NCBI GenBank assembly: GCA_041392765.1
Contig: JAWKLL010000020.1
Location: 1 to 64,000, forward strand
DNA: 64,000 nucleotides
Direction: 5' to 3'
Source: Lewinella sp041392765
GTDB taxonomy: Bacteria > Bacteroidota > Bacteroidia > Chitinophagales > Saprospiraceae
Below the pieces are notes generated by a model. The model made no database searches, had not been told where the DNA came from, and was given only the letters and a program-made list of their open reading frames with translations. Below, in pieces: positions 56,589 to 64,000 of this stretch. Numbering within the stretch: the stretch's first letter is position 1; every line of letters starts with the position of its first letter. The position numbers were made by a program, and so were the translations under genes.

Positions 56589-59500
56589 AATCCATATCCA
56601 CAACTTGCACTCTTTGCGCGTGCAGGCCACCATTGATTTGGATCAGCCGCCTTTGGATTCGGCGGGTATTTTTGCCATTACGGGGGATACAGGCGCTGGA
56701 AAAACCACCTTGTTGGATGCCGTTACCTTAGCACTTTACGGCAAGGTAGCCCGTAGTAAAAACCTCAATGAAACCCCCAAGGAGGTGATGAGCTACGGGG
56801 CTAGCACTTGCTTGGCTGAGGTGGAATTTAGTGTGGACAATGAGCGCTACTTGGCTTCGTGGGGTATGTATCGCGCCCGCCAAAAAGCCGATGGCAACCT
56901 AATTGGTCCCAAAAGGGAGCTTGCTCGTTGGGTGGAGGAACAACAAGCTTTCGTCCCTATCGCAGAGAAAATCAAGGAGGTGGACGAGGCCGTAGAACGC
57001 ATCACTCGATTAGATTACCACCGTTTCACGCGTTCTGTGTTGCTTTCCCAAGGCGATTTTGCTGCCTTCCTCAAAGCCGATGAGCGCGATCGTTCCGAGT
57101 TATTGGAGCGGATCACAGGAACGCAAGTTTATTCCCAATTGTCGATAGCGGCCTTTGAGCGATTTCGGTTGGAAAAACAACTATTAGCGGAAAAAGAGGA
57201 GCAGTTACGAGCATTGAATTTGCTAGAGGAAGCCCCTATTGCTGATGCTGACTTAGCGGCTCAACGCACCCAAACCCAAACTTTAGGCGAGGAATTCGAC
57301 CGCTTGCAAAAACAGCTTCAACAAAGGGAACGCTGGGAAGAAGCCACTGCATCGCTGCAAAAACTACAGATGGAGCAGCAGCAGATTGACGCTCGGATAG
57401 CAGCTTTTAGTGCCGATCGAACCCGTTTGGACAAAAGCTTGGCGCTGCGTCCTTTTCGCGAATCGTTCAGCCGATTGGATGTATTAACGCAAACCGCTAA
57501 TAGGTTGCAAAAACAGACAACAGAGGCGGCAGCAAACCTTGAGCAGTATCAATCGGTCTTGGCCGATTGGCAGCAGGAAGCGGCGAACGCACGCGAAGCA
57601 TATTCCTTGCGGCAAGCGCAACGCCAAGTAGAAGAAGCCCTTTTTAGAGAGGTAGAAAAATGGGACGACCAACTAGCTCAGTATGCCGAACAGGAGCAAA
57701 CGGCCCAAGCACGTCTTCATCGTGAACAGGAGGTGCTCCACCGTATTCAACAAGAACAGGAGGCTCTGCAACGACAGTCGTTGGAAAAGACCCAATTGTG
57801 GGAAAGCCAAACCGCATGGTTGGCCAACCATCGCCAATACGTTGAACTGCCTTCCCAATTGGAGTGGATTGAAGAAAAGCGAAACCAACTCATACAACTG
57901 CACCGTAAAAAAGAAGAGAAGGAACAGTTGTTGGTAGAGTGGGAAGAAAAAATGCAGACATTATCCACCCAAATTGCCGACTTAGAGCACCAGTTGGCCA
58001 ACGCTGTTAGCGCATTAGCGGTGGATAAACAAGCTTTTGCAAGCCATTTGCCAGAACCTTTTACTACCAACGAGCAAGATGCTGTTCGCCAAGTGGGAAA
58101 TACCATCCTGACGCTTCAAGACAGCAAGGAATGGGTGCGCTTATTGGCGGAAACAGATAAGCAATACCAGCAGTTGTTAGCTGATATGGCGAAGCAGGAA
58201 GCGGAACTCGGGGAATTGGTAGCTCGCCAGCAGCATATCAGCAAGGAGTTGCTCAACATCGCTGACCAGCAGGATATACACAGGGAGGAGTTGGCTTACC
58301 GCCAATCCATATACGAACAGCAGCAGCGCATCGCCAATTACGAAAAAGATCGTCAGGAGCTTAAACCCGGCGACCCTTGCCCGTTGTGCCTTTCCACCGA
58401 TCATCCTTTTCACGACCATCCGGTGGTGCCTTATGTGGATAAGGCTCGCGTGGACTGGGAGAAAGCACTGGCCTACGATACGCAACTACAACAGCAGCAG
58501 CGGGCCTTGATGTTGGAGGAAGCAGGGTTACACAAAGATATAGAGTGGTTGCTTGGCGCAAATTTAGATCCCCTGAAGGGCCAACTGCACGTCCGTAGGC
58601 AACAATTGCGCGAATATGAAGCCCGCATGGCATCCTTGGTACAGCCTGCTGAAATGCCTTGGGCGCAAGACAGGGGGCAAGCCATTGACGACCACTTGCG
58701 CGAGATAGAAACACAATTGGAGCGCTGGAAACAACTGCAAAAGGAATTGGACACCCTGAGTGCCCGTATCCTCACAAAAGAGCAGGAGGTACAGCAAAAA
58801 CGAATGCGGATACAGGAGCACCAAGGTGAATGGAAGGTATTGCAAGCCAGTCGCGCTAATGAGCAAGTTGCGAAAGAGGAACTCGCTGTGGCTTTTGCGA
58901 AAATCACAGAAGAGGTGAATGCCCGACTACTTCCTATGGGGCATACCTTCGAGGAGGGCACGGCAAAGGGTTTGTTTAAAGAGCTACGCGAAAAAGCAGC
59001 CGCCATGCAAACTACCCAAGAGCAAGAACGCAGGGTAGGGGAGGAACTCATAGCACTAAAGGCCAGGATAGTGGCTATATCGGAACAACTGACGGTACAA
59101 ACAAGCCTAGTAGAAGAACATGGGGCGACCGTGGCTACCTTGGTGCAACAAGCCACTACATTACGAACGGTTCGCCAAGCAAAACTCGGAACACAAAAGG
59201 TGGACGAAGCCCGTCAACTCGCCGACCAGCAAGTGAAAGACCTCCATGATAAGGTACAGGAATGGGAAGCCGCTTGGCAAGCGCAGCGCGAAAAGTGTTT
59301 GCAATGGGAACAGACGATTACCAACCTGCAACAAGAACAGGCTGAACAACAAAAAGAAAGGGATGCATTAGTGAGCCAACTGGCGGATGCCATTAAAACC
59401 CTCGGATATGCAACCGTAGCGGATGCCCGCCCCTATTGTTTAGACCAGCAGGAGGAAACCCGCTTGGAGCAGGAAGCCAAATCTCTGCATCAGCAGTGGG

Positions 59501-60241
59501 CAGACAATGAGCAAGCGCGCTTGATGGTAGGTGAAACCATCGCCAAGTTTCGCCCGGAGGATGAATCGCTGCAAGCATCGGTTTTGCTAAAGGAAGCCGT
59601 GGCGGCACATCGACAGAACTATCAGCAAAGCCTGCAATCCTTAGGGCAGTTGGAAGAGAAGTTTAGGCAACAGCAGGAGCGTTCCTCGCGCTTAGTGGCA
59701 CTGCAAGCAGAGATCGAAACCCACCGTCGGGAGTTCAATCGATGGGCCAAACTCAACGAGTTGATAGGGCAATCGGATGGTAAAAAATTCAGAGCCTTCG
59801 CACAAGGGTTGACGCTCAAGCGGTTGGTGGCACTGGCCAACCAGCACCTTTCGCACTTGAATGGTCGTTACTACATCGATAAAGTTGAAGGCGAAGACCT
59901 TGAATTAGAAATTGTGGATACCTTTCAGGCCGACAACCGCCGCAGCATGTACACCCTCAGTGGTGGAGAGTCGTTCCTCATTTCTCTTTCCTTAGCACTG
60001 GGGTTATCCGATTTAGCGGGGCGCTATGCGCATATTCAGTCATTATTTATCGATGAAGGCTTCGGTACCTTAGATGCTCATAGCTTAGATTTGGCTTTGG
60101 ATACCTTAGAAAACCTACAATCTAATGGAAAGACCATCGGCATCATATCCCATGTATCGGCTACTCAAAGAACGCATCGGTGCGCAGGTACATGTACACA
60201 AGGGCAGCGATGGTTTTAGTAAGGTGGAGGTGAAGGGGTAG
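56575..60241 (+). CDS. sbcC: Exonuclease subunit SbcC (Rad50-like ATPase), frameshift at the extreme 3' end
   Basis: About 1222 codons from MRIHKIHIHNLHSLRV. Walker A GDTGAGKT at 37-44, long coiled coil, zinc hook CPLC at 602-605, second coiled coil, signature LSGGESFLISLSLALG and Walker B SLFIDEGFGTLDAHSLDLAL. It binds SbcD and bends or unwinds DNA ends. The uncorrected frame ends at 60219; a shift near 60160 restores LLKERIGAQVHVHKGSDGFS and a stop at 60239-60241, the normal C-terminus. Confidence 0.92.
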
Positions 60242-60281
60242 GGGCGTACTGCTTTTTTAGGGGTAATGGTGCTTCAACCAC

Positions 60282-60570
60282 CTACCGCTCCGCCATACAT
60301 CCCTGCGCCACTTCAGACGTATTGAGTTTGTAAACCTTATAAATGTAATGTAGTAATTGCAGGGCAACTTCCACGACCACATACTCCGGCAAGTCTGACT
60401 GCTTTGCAATGTAAAATCTTACTACATCTATATGTTCTACGCGATGACAATTTCAAATGTTTTGCGGGGATCAAGAGCATCTGGCTTTGTAAGTTTCGTA
60501 TATGCCGGATTAATTTCGTTTGTGTTTATTTTCGATATTTTTGTGCTAAATGTGAATGATGGATAACAGC
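60282..60570 (-). pseudogene. Coding remnant of unknown family
   Basis: Two adjacent open stretches on the minus strand, one frame apart, read KINTNEINPAYTKLTKPDAL-DPRKTFEIVIA and HIDVVRFYIAKQSDLPEYVV then EVALQLLHYIYKVYKLNTSE, ending VAQGCMAER and a stop at 60282-60284. No start codon is seen; the 5' end runs toward the family 3 repeat at 60598. The composition is gene-like. The rest of 60242-61150 shows only that repeat. Confidence 0.45.
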
Positions 60571-60597
60571 CGAAGGTGAAAAATTAAAAATCAACAG

Positions 60598-60711
60598 GTT
60601 AGGGTGTACCCCCTGCAAAACAGGGGTCGGGCTATCCGCTCCAGTACCTCCCTGCGGTCGGCACGTCCGCTTCTATCTCTTACACGGAAAACATCTGACT
60701 GTCTATCAATT
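60598..60711. repeat. GC-rich repeat family 3, copy 2 (inverted relative to copy 1)
   Basis: Reverse-complement copy of 15716-15828, including CCTGCAAAACAGGGGTCGGG, GGTCGGCACGTCCGC and GGAAAACATCTGAC. The two copies are about 45 kb apart in opposite orientation. Confidence 0.7.
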
Positions 60712-61150
60712 TTTTATGTCGTTAGTGTTTGATTTATTATCGATAATTCACGTTACCCTACTCGAGCTGGTCTTTGACCCGATACGCCTAGACTAGCGGA
60801 TGTGGTAGGAGTCGGGATCAGAAGTTACGCCAGCCTCAGCACTACAACGTACTCCCTTCGCAGGCCATACCGATCAGTTTTCCAAGTAGCACGAGGTGAA
60901 AGAGTAAACGCCTCGTGATGCAAGCAGTGGGATGCTTGAGTTTAAGCGATGTAAGTGCTACATAATTCAAAATCGCGCAACAAAGGCTCAATTTTCTGTT
61001 AGTTATCAAAGCAAAAGTGGTGCTGGTTTTCCTCTAGTCTCTGCAGAAAAGTTGCCGCTGTGCAAAAAAAATCATCTGTGGCAGTGAATTTTTAGCCATA
61101 AAACGTTTATCTTTATGCAGACACAATTTCATCAAATCAACCACAATGTC

Positions 61151-61411
61151 ATGGAACGTGATCAAATCAAAGAACAATTACACTTGAGAATCGAACAAGC
61201 AGATGACCGTTTGTTGCACGTACTCACTGCTTTGACAGAAGCTTGGTTTGATCAATATCCGCAGACAGCCATGCTATCAGCTTACGAAGACGCTTTGCGC
61301 CCAATGACACAGGAAGAACTCGTAGAACGAGCATTGGAATCAGAACGAGCAATACAGGCAGGAGAAGCAGTCGATATTGAAGAAATCCTAGGTGCAGTTC
61401 CAGTGGTGTGA
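61151..61411 (+). CDS. Antitoxin-like small protein partnered with a ParE-type toxin
   Basis: 86 residues from MERDQIKEQLHLRIEQADDR. Mostly helical and acidic, with RLLHVLTALTEAWFDQYPQT and a tail ALESERAIQAGEAVDIEEIL, typical of small Bacteroidota antitoxins encoded before RelE/ParE toxins. No clear DNA-binding motif. Its stop overlaps the toxin start (TGATG at 61409-61413). A near -7 box TATCTTTA lies at about 61108. Confidence 0.72.
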   Translation: MERDQIKEQLHLRIEQADDRLLHVLTALTEAWFDQYPQTAMLSAYEDALRPMTQEELVERALESERAIQAGEAVDIEEILGAVPVV

Positions 61412-61713
61412 TGAAGGTAAAAATAACGAAACCAGCACAGAAACAGCTTGACAAGATCGATGATTATTATCAGTCCAAAGGTAATACTAGCAAAGGGAAA
61501 AAGTTGAGAATGCAAATCGTCGAGAAGTCAAAGCTACTGAGTGAAAATCCTGAACTGGGAGAAGAAGAGAAGTATCTCAAAAAACTGGGACTAGGGCATC
61601 GCTCATTGGTAATAGACAGGTTCTTTAAGCTGATATACCGCATAGTTAGACAGATTATTTACATTACGGACATCTTCGACACGCGTCAGAATCCCGACAA
61701 GATGAAGCCGTAA
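61411..61713 (+). CDS. RelE/ParE-superfamily toxin
   Basis: 100 residues from MKVKITKPAQKQLDKIDDYY (one codon earlier GTG is possible). The ParE fold is indicated by the N-terminal KQLDKIDDYYQSKG helix, PELGEEEKYL, LGHRSLVIDRFFKLIYRIV and IIYITDIFDTRQNP. The last motif, with DTRQNP near the C-terminus, is typical of ParE-like proteins. ParE poisons gyrase while RelE cleaves mRNA; the catalytic residues do not decide here. Overlap with the antitoxin supports a functional pair. Confidence 0.82.
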   Translation: MKVKITKPAQKQLDKIDDYYQSKGNTSKGKKLRMQIVEKSKLLSENPELGEEEKYLKKLGLGHRSLVIDRFFKLIYRIVRQIIYITDIFDTRQNPDKMKP

Positions 61714-61786
61714 CCTATGATAATACAGACATGGCCATAAACAATTATCCAAGTCCAGCATGGAGTGAAAAGAGGGGTGTTCTTAC

Positions 61787-61880
61787 TTAGCTGAAAAAGG
61801 TAAACCGAATGTTGTAGCGCATGTCTGCATGAATCATCCAAACCTTGCTGCCTGCCAATCTCTGAAAGGCGCATGAAATT
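61787..61880 (-). pseudogene. Remnant of the C-terminus of an outer-membrane barrel protein
   Basis: On the minus strand FQRLAGSKVWMIHADMRYNI is followed by RFTFFS and a stop at 61787-61789, resembling the final strands of a barrel. The part upstream (APNFMRLSEIG) lies in another frame and recalls SusC-type receptors. Too short to name. Confidence 0.35.
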
Positions 61881-62037
61881 AGGCGCAGAAAATACACGCT
61901 TATCTGTACGAGGGGGGGCATAACAAACTGCACAAATTAGTAAACACGTTATTAATTGTACTGATTTTGTTGTTTCAGGTGTCTATAATTTTTTTTATAA
62001 AAAATGTGTCAACTTTATTTTATTTAAAAAAAATGAT

Positions 62038-62045
62038 TACTTTTG
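62038..62045 (+). promoter_or_regulatory. Orphan -7 box (TACTTTTG)
   Basis: TACTTTTG after a very AT-rich stretch, with no protein gene for the next 800 bases on the plus strand. Confidence 0.45.
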
Positions 62046-62050
62046 CACTC

Positions 62051-62440
62051 ATAGCAGTGGATTGACAACCCATCTGCACATCATAGGTATATAACTCTGG
62101 CTTTGTCACCAGAGCATTCGGGCGATGCGCGAGCCATTTTTTCTTCCGCTTGCGTCATCCATGGTAAAGGTTGCTGGGGTCTTGTAAAAGACCATGATTG
62201 ACTGGCGTGTGGGTACTGTCACCACACGGCAGAGGAAAGCCTTTTGTCCGTACTCAAAAACGGGCTGTTGAGGCATGGCGAACCGGACAGCCAGGGTGGG
62301 CCCTCCCACAAGGGGCAACTATACCCTTTTCCGACGTACCTACCCTTCTACTACGCACCACCGTCTTTCTTTCTCCACTTTGTAGCTTGTAGCCAATTGA
62401 GGGAATTTCAGGCATACGCTAGCATGGTTCTTTGACGAAG
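62051..62440 (+). ncRNA. Candidate non-coding RNA downstream of an orphan promoter
   Basis: The region is GC-richer than its flanks and rich in short complementary arms (CTCTGGCTTTGTCACCAGAG at 62096-62115; GGTCTTGTAAAAGACC; GTGTGGGTACTGTCACCACAC at 62207-62227; GGGTGGGCCCTCCCAC). No ORF longer than 70 codons has family resemblance. It is not recognised as tmRNA, RNase P, 6S or SRP RNA. Confidence 0.35.
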
Positions 62441-62461
62441 CATAGCGTAAAAAGATATTTG

Positions 62462-62587
62462 AGTGTGTAACAAATTAATGGCGAGCTAATAAGACCTTCG
62501 GTAATTCTCAAGAATCCACCTTCTGTAAGGGGGGATGAGGGTTTTCTCCAAAGAATATATATAAGTGCCACTAATTTGTTGCACACT
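62462..62587. mobile_element. MITE-like element with about 21-bp imperfect terminal inverted repeats and 10-bp target duplication
   Basis: GTGTGTAACAAATTAATGGC (62463-62482) and GCCACTAATTTGTTGCACAC (62567-62586) are inverted repeats with two mismatches, and an A/T pair extends each end by one base. AAGATATTTG flanks the element (62452-62461 and 62588-62597). The interior has no ORF. Confidence 0.75.
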
Positions 62588-62723
62588 AAGATATTTGAAG
62601 CGCATACAAAATTCGCCTACAGAACCTCTAATAAAAGGTGGCAGCAGTTTGCAAAGCGCTGGATTGTGCAATTTGTTAAGCACGCAGCAGCGGGATTTCT
62701 ACAGCTTCCGTTGAAATAATTAG

Positions 62724-62731
62724 TATGTTTG
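62724..62731 (+). promoter_or_regulatory. -7 box (TATGTTTG) of the surE-lpxB operon
   Basis: TATGTTTG lies 133 bases before the surE start. The leader contains the hairpin CCTCGCCC-TGTTTTGCC-GGGCGAGG (62818-62842), close to the start codon. Confidence 0.45.
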
Positions 62732-62863
62732 CGGAGCAATACATCTACCCGGACAAGGGATGAACGGGTGCCGTGCCGCAGTGTAGCGAAGGCGCGGCTA
62801 CGAGTGGACAGCCCGGCCTCGCCCTGTTTTGCCGGGCGAGGTGGCTACAAAAAATCAACAGAT

Positions 62864-63649
62864 ATGAAGAAACCGCTTATTTTGGTGACGAATGACGATG
62901 GAGTGACGGCTCCGGGTATCAAGTCGTTAGTGGAAATTGCACTGGAGTTGGGTGAGGTGATCGTGGTGGCACCCGACAGCCCGCAATCGGGTATGGGGCA
63001 CGCGATAACGCTGAACTTACCTTTGCGGTTGCATCGCACGCGGGCGTTTCCTGAATTGGAGGCGTACGAGTGTTCTGGAACCCCCGTGGACTGTGTGAAA
63101 TTGGCGAAGAATGTGGTGTGCAAAGGGCGGGAGATAGCCCTGTGTGTGTCGGGTATCAACCACGGCAGCAATGCGTCGGTGAATATCATTTACAGCGGCA
63201 CGATGTCGGCGGCGATGGAGGCTTCTTTGGAGGGCATCCCCTCGATTGGGTTTTCGTTGCTGGATTACCGCTATGAGGCGGACTTTAGTGCGGCGCGTGA
63301 ATACGTTAAGCATATCATGCAACACGTGTTGGAAAACGGTATGGAGGCGGGTAACTTGCTGAATGTGAACATCCCACGGTTGTCAGCAGCTGAGATAAAA
63401 GGCATACGGATTTGTCGGCAGGCGGAGGCGCGATGGAATGAAGAATACGCAGAGGCGGAAGACCCAAGAGGCCAAAAATACTACTGGCTGAAAGGGGTGT
63501 TTGAGAACAACGACCCCGGCGATGATACGGATGTGGCTGCGCTGGCCACAGGTTATATTTCGGTGGTACCTTCTATGCACGACCTGACGAATTATAAGGC
63601 ACTGCACCAACCAGGGCTTAGGAAGTTAGCTATAAATGAATTACCATGA
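62864..63649 (+). CDS. surE: 5'/3'-nucleotidase SurE
   Basis: 261 residues from MKKPLILVTNDDGVTAPGIK, the canonical SurE start; the longer frame from 62729 translates the hairpin leader and is rejected. Metal-dependent phosphatase acting on nucleoside monophosphates. Motifs: TNDDG (Asp/Asp ligands), VVAPDSPQSGMGHAIT, SGTPVDCVKLA, LCVSGINHGSNASVNIIYSG and SGTMSAAMEA. Length is normal for the family. It overlaps the next gene by ATGA. Confidence 0.94.
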   Translation: MKKPLILVTNDDGVTAPGIKSLVEIALELGEVIVVAPDSPQSGMGHAITLNLPLRLHRTRAFPELEAYECSGTPVDCVKLAKNVVCKGREIALCVSGINHGSNASVNIIYSGTMSAAMEASLEGIPSIGFSLLDYRYEADFSAAREYVKHIMQHVLENGMEAGNLLNVNIPRLSAAEIKGIRICRQAEARWNEEYAEAEDPRGQKYYWLKGVFENNDPGDDTDVAALATGYISVVPSMHDLTNYKALHQPGLRKLAINELP

Positions 63650-63954
63650 AGATAGACCGCAATAGCAATTTTTGGGCGGGGTTGGCAGCCGGGCTGGCGA
63701 TACCGTTTGTGGGGTATGCCCTGTTGATGATGGTATTGGAGTATTTGGCCGATAGCCCGATGGCGGCACAGGGGCTGAACTTCGATTTTCGTGCGCGAAC
63801 GCAAACGCTGCTGGCGTTGGCGTTGAACTTGCTGCCGTTGCGGTACTTTTTGCGTCGGCAATCGAACTTTGGTTTGCGAGGTGTAGTGACGGCTACGATG
63901 GTTTATGCCTTGTTTTGGATGTATTTCTTTGGCAGACAAATGCTGGGTGCATGA
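63646..63954 (+). CDS. Small membrane protein between surE and lpxB
   Basis: 102 residues with three hydrophobic segments: FWAGLAAGLAIPFVGYALLM, TLLALALNLLPLRYFL and GVVTATMVYALFWMYFF. ATGA overlaps at both ends (63646-63649 and 63951-63954) show tight coupling to surE and lpxB. Such a small membrane protein may be a conserved member of this operon; function unknown. Confidence 0.72.
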   Translation: MKIDRNSNFWAGLAAGLAIPFVGYALLMMVLEYLADSPMAAQGLNFDFRARTQTLLALALNLLPLRYFLRRQSNFGLRGVVTATMVYALFWMYFFGRQMLGA

Positions 63955-64000
63955 AGTATTTCCTCATAGCGGGCGAAGCCAGTGGTGATTTGCACGGCGC
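63951..64000 (+). CDS. lpxB: Lipid-A-disaccharide synthase, 5' end only
   Basis: The first 16 codons read MKYFLIAGEASGDLHG, the invariant N-terminus of LpxB, which joins UDP-diacylglucosamine and lipid X in lipid A synthesis. The gene runs off the right edge. The start overlaps the preceding stop (ATGA). Confidence 0.85.
   Translation, partial: MKYFLIAGEASGDLHG

Noticed and set aside
62106..62318. 70-codon minus-strand frame and overlapping plus-strand frames at 62198-62435
   Set aside because: All frames in this structured region are open by chance; no domain-like pattern and no start signals.
62051..62440. RNase P RNA
   Set aside because: Short matches (GAGGAAAG, AGGGTG) occur in the right order, but the following conserved bases (GTCCGGG and the 3' pairing partner) are missing.
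1..64000. tRNA or rRNA genes
   Set aside because: I scanned the intergenic regions for TPsiC-like GGTTCRANNCC arms and rRNA-like sequence and found none, although a tool-based search would be more reliable.

Overview
The window looks like a chromosomal segment of a Bacteroidota bacterium, most likely of the Saprospiria (Saprospiraceae-like). The support is a SprB-repeat adhesin with a type IX secretion (T9SS) C-terminal domain, a second T9SS cargo protein, a CarboxypepD_reg/TonB-type outer-membrane receptor, and Bacteroidota -7 promoter boxes (TAnnTTTG) in front of many genes. Gene ends are repeatedly occupied by short palindromic or MITE-like elements.

Layout. 1-2425: GH3 glycosidase (cut by the window edge) and a frameshifted photolyase. 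2614-4468: broken gluconate permease and gluconokinase pair. 5076-7555: PaaD-like Fe-S assembly protein and a NatAB-type ABC exporter. 7738-9090: broken phosphoglucosamine mutase. 9307-15364: AT-rich type III restriction-modification island (XRE remnant, mod, RhuM-Fic, res). 15964-19092: TonB-type receptor. 19605-21424: btaA-btaB betaine-lipid pair. 21812-28177: outer-membrane barrel, CoA-transferase, imidazolonepropionase, LOG-family protein, DUF3298 lipoprotein, RNase HII. 28450-34733: AAA-ATPase/PD-(D/E)XK protein, YhhN-like membrane protein, ECF sigma factor with a membrane partner, DUF2202 lipoprotein, glutaryl-CoA-dehydrogenase-like enzyme. 34919-43233: giant SprB-repeat adhesin, ADP-ribosylglycohydrolase, T9SS protein. 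43372-46933: PfkB kinase and GH31 glucosidase. 46943-52988: leftward run of M1 peptidase, two glycosyltransferases, RibBA with a degenerate C-terminal half, and a VTC-domain protein. 53412-60241: DUF6580, phosphoribosyltransferase, DoxX, SbcD-SbcC. 61151-61713: ParE-type toxin-antitoxin pair. 62864-64000: surE, a small membrane protein and the start of lpxB.

Two properties run through the whole window. First, more than 20 genes carry single-base frameshifts; where the lost base can be deduced it is often a G in a short G run. This fits uncorrected sequencing error at least as well as real gene decay, so frameshifted genes are given with their full reconstructed span. Second, there are at least three short elements with terminal inverted repeats and apparent target duplications (33374-33532, 55119-55272, 62462-62587). 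There are also three dispersed repeat families. Several of these elements abut stop codons, and two contribute bases to them.

The most interesting systems are the type III R-M operon with a RhuM-Fic protein between mod and res, the complete betaine-lipid pathway in a Bacteroidota background, the RibBA whose GTP cyclohydrolase half lacks its zinc ligands, and two promoter-led regions without genes (from 41364 and 62038) that may make non-coding RNAs.
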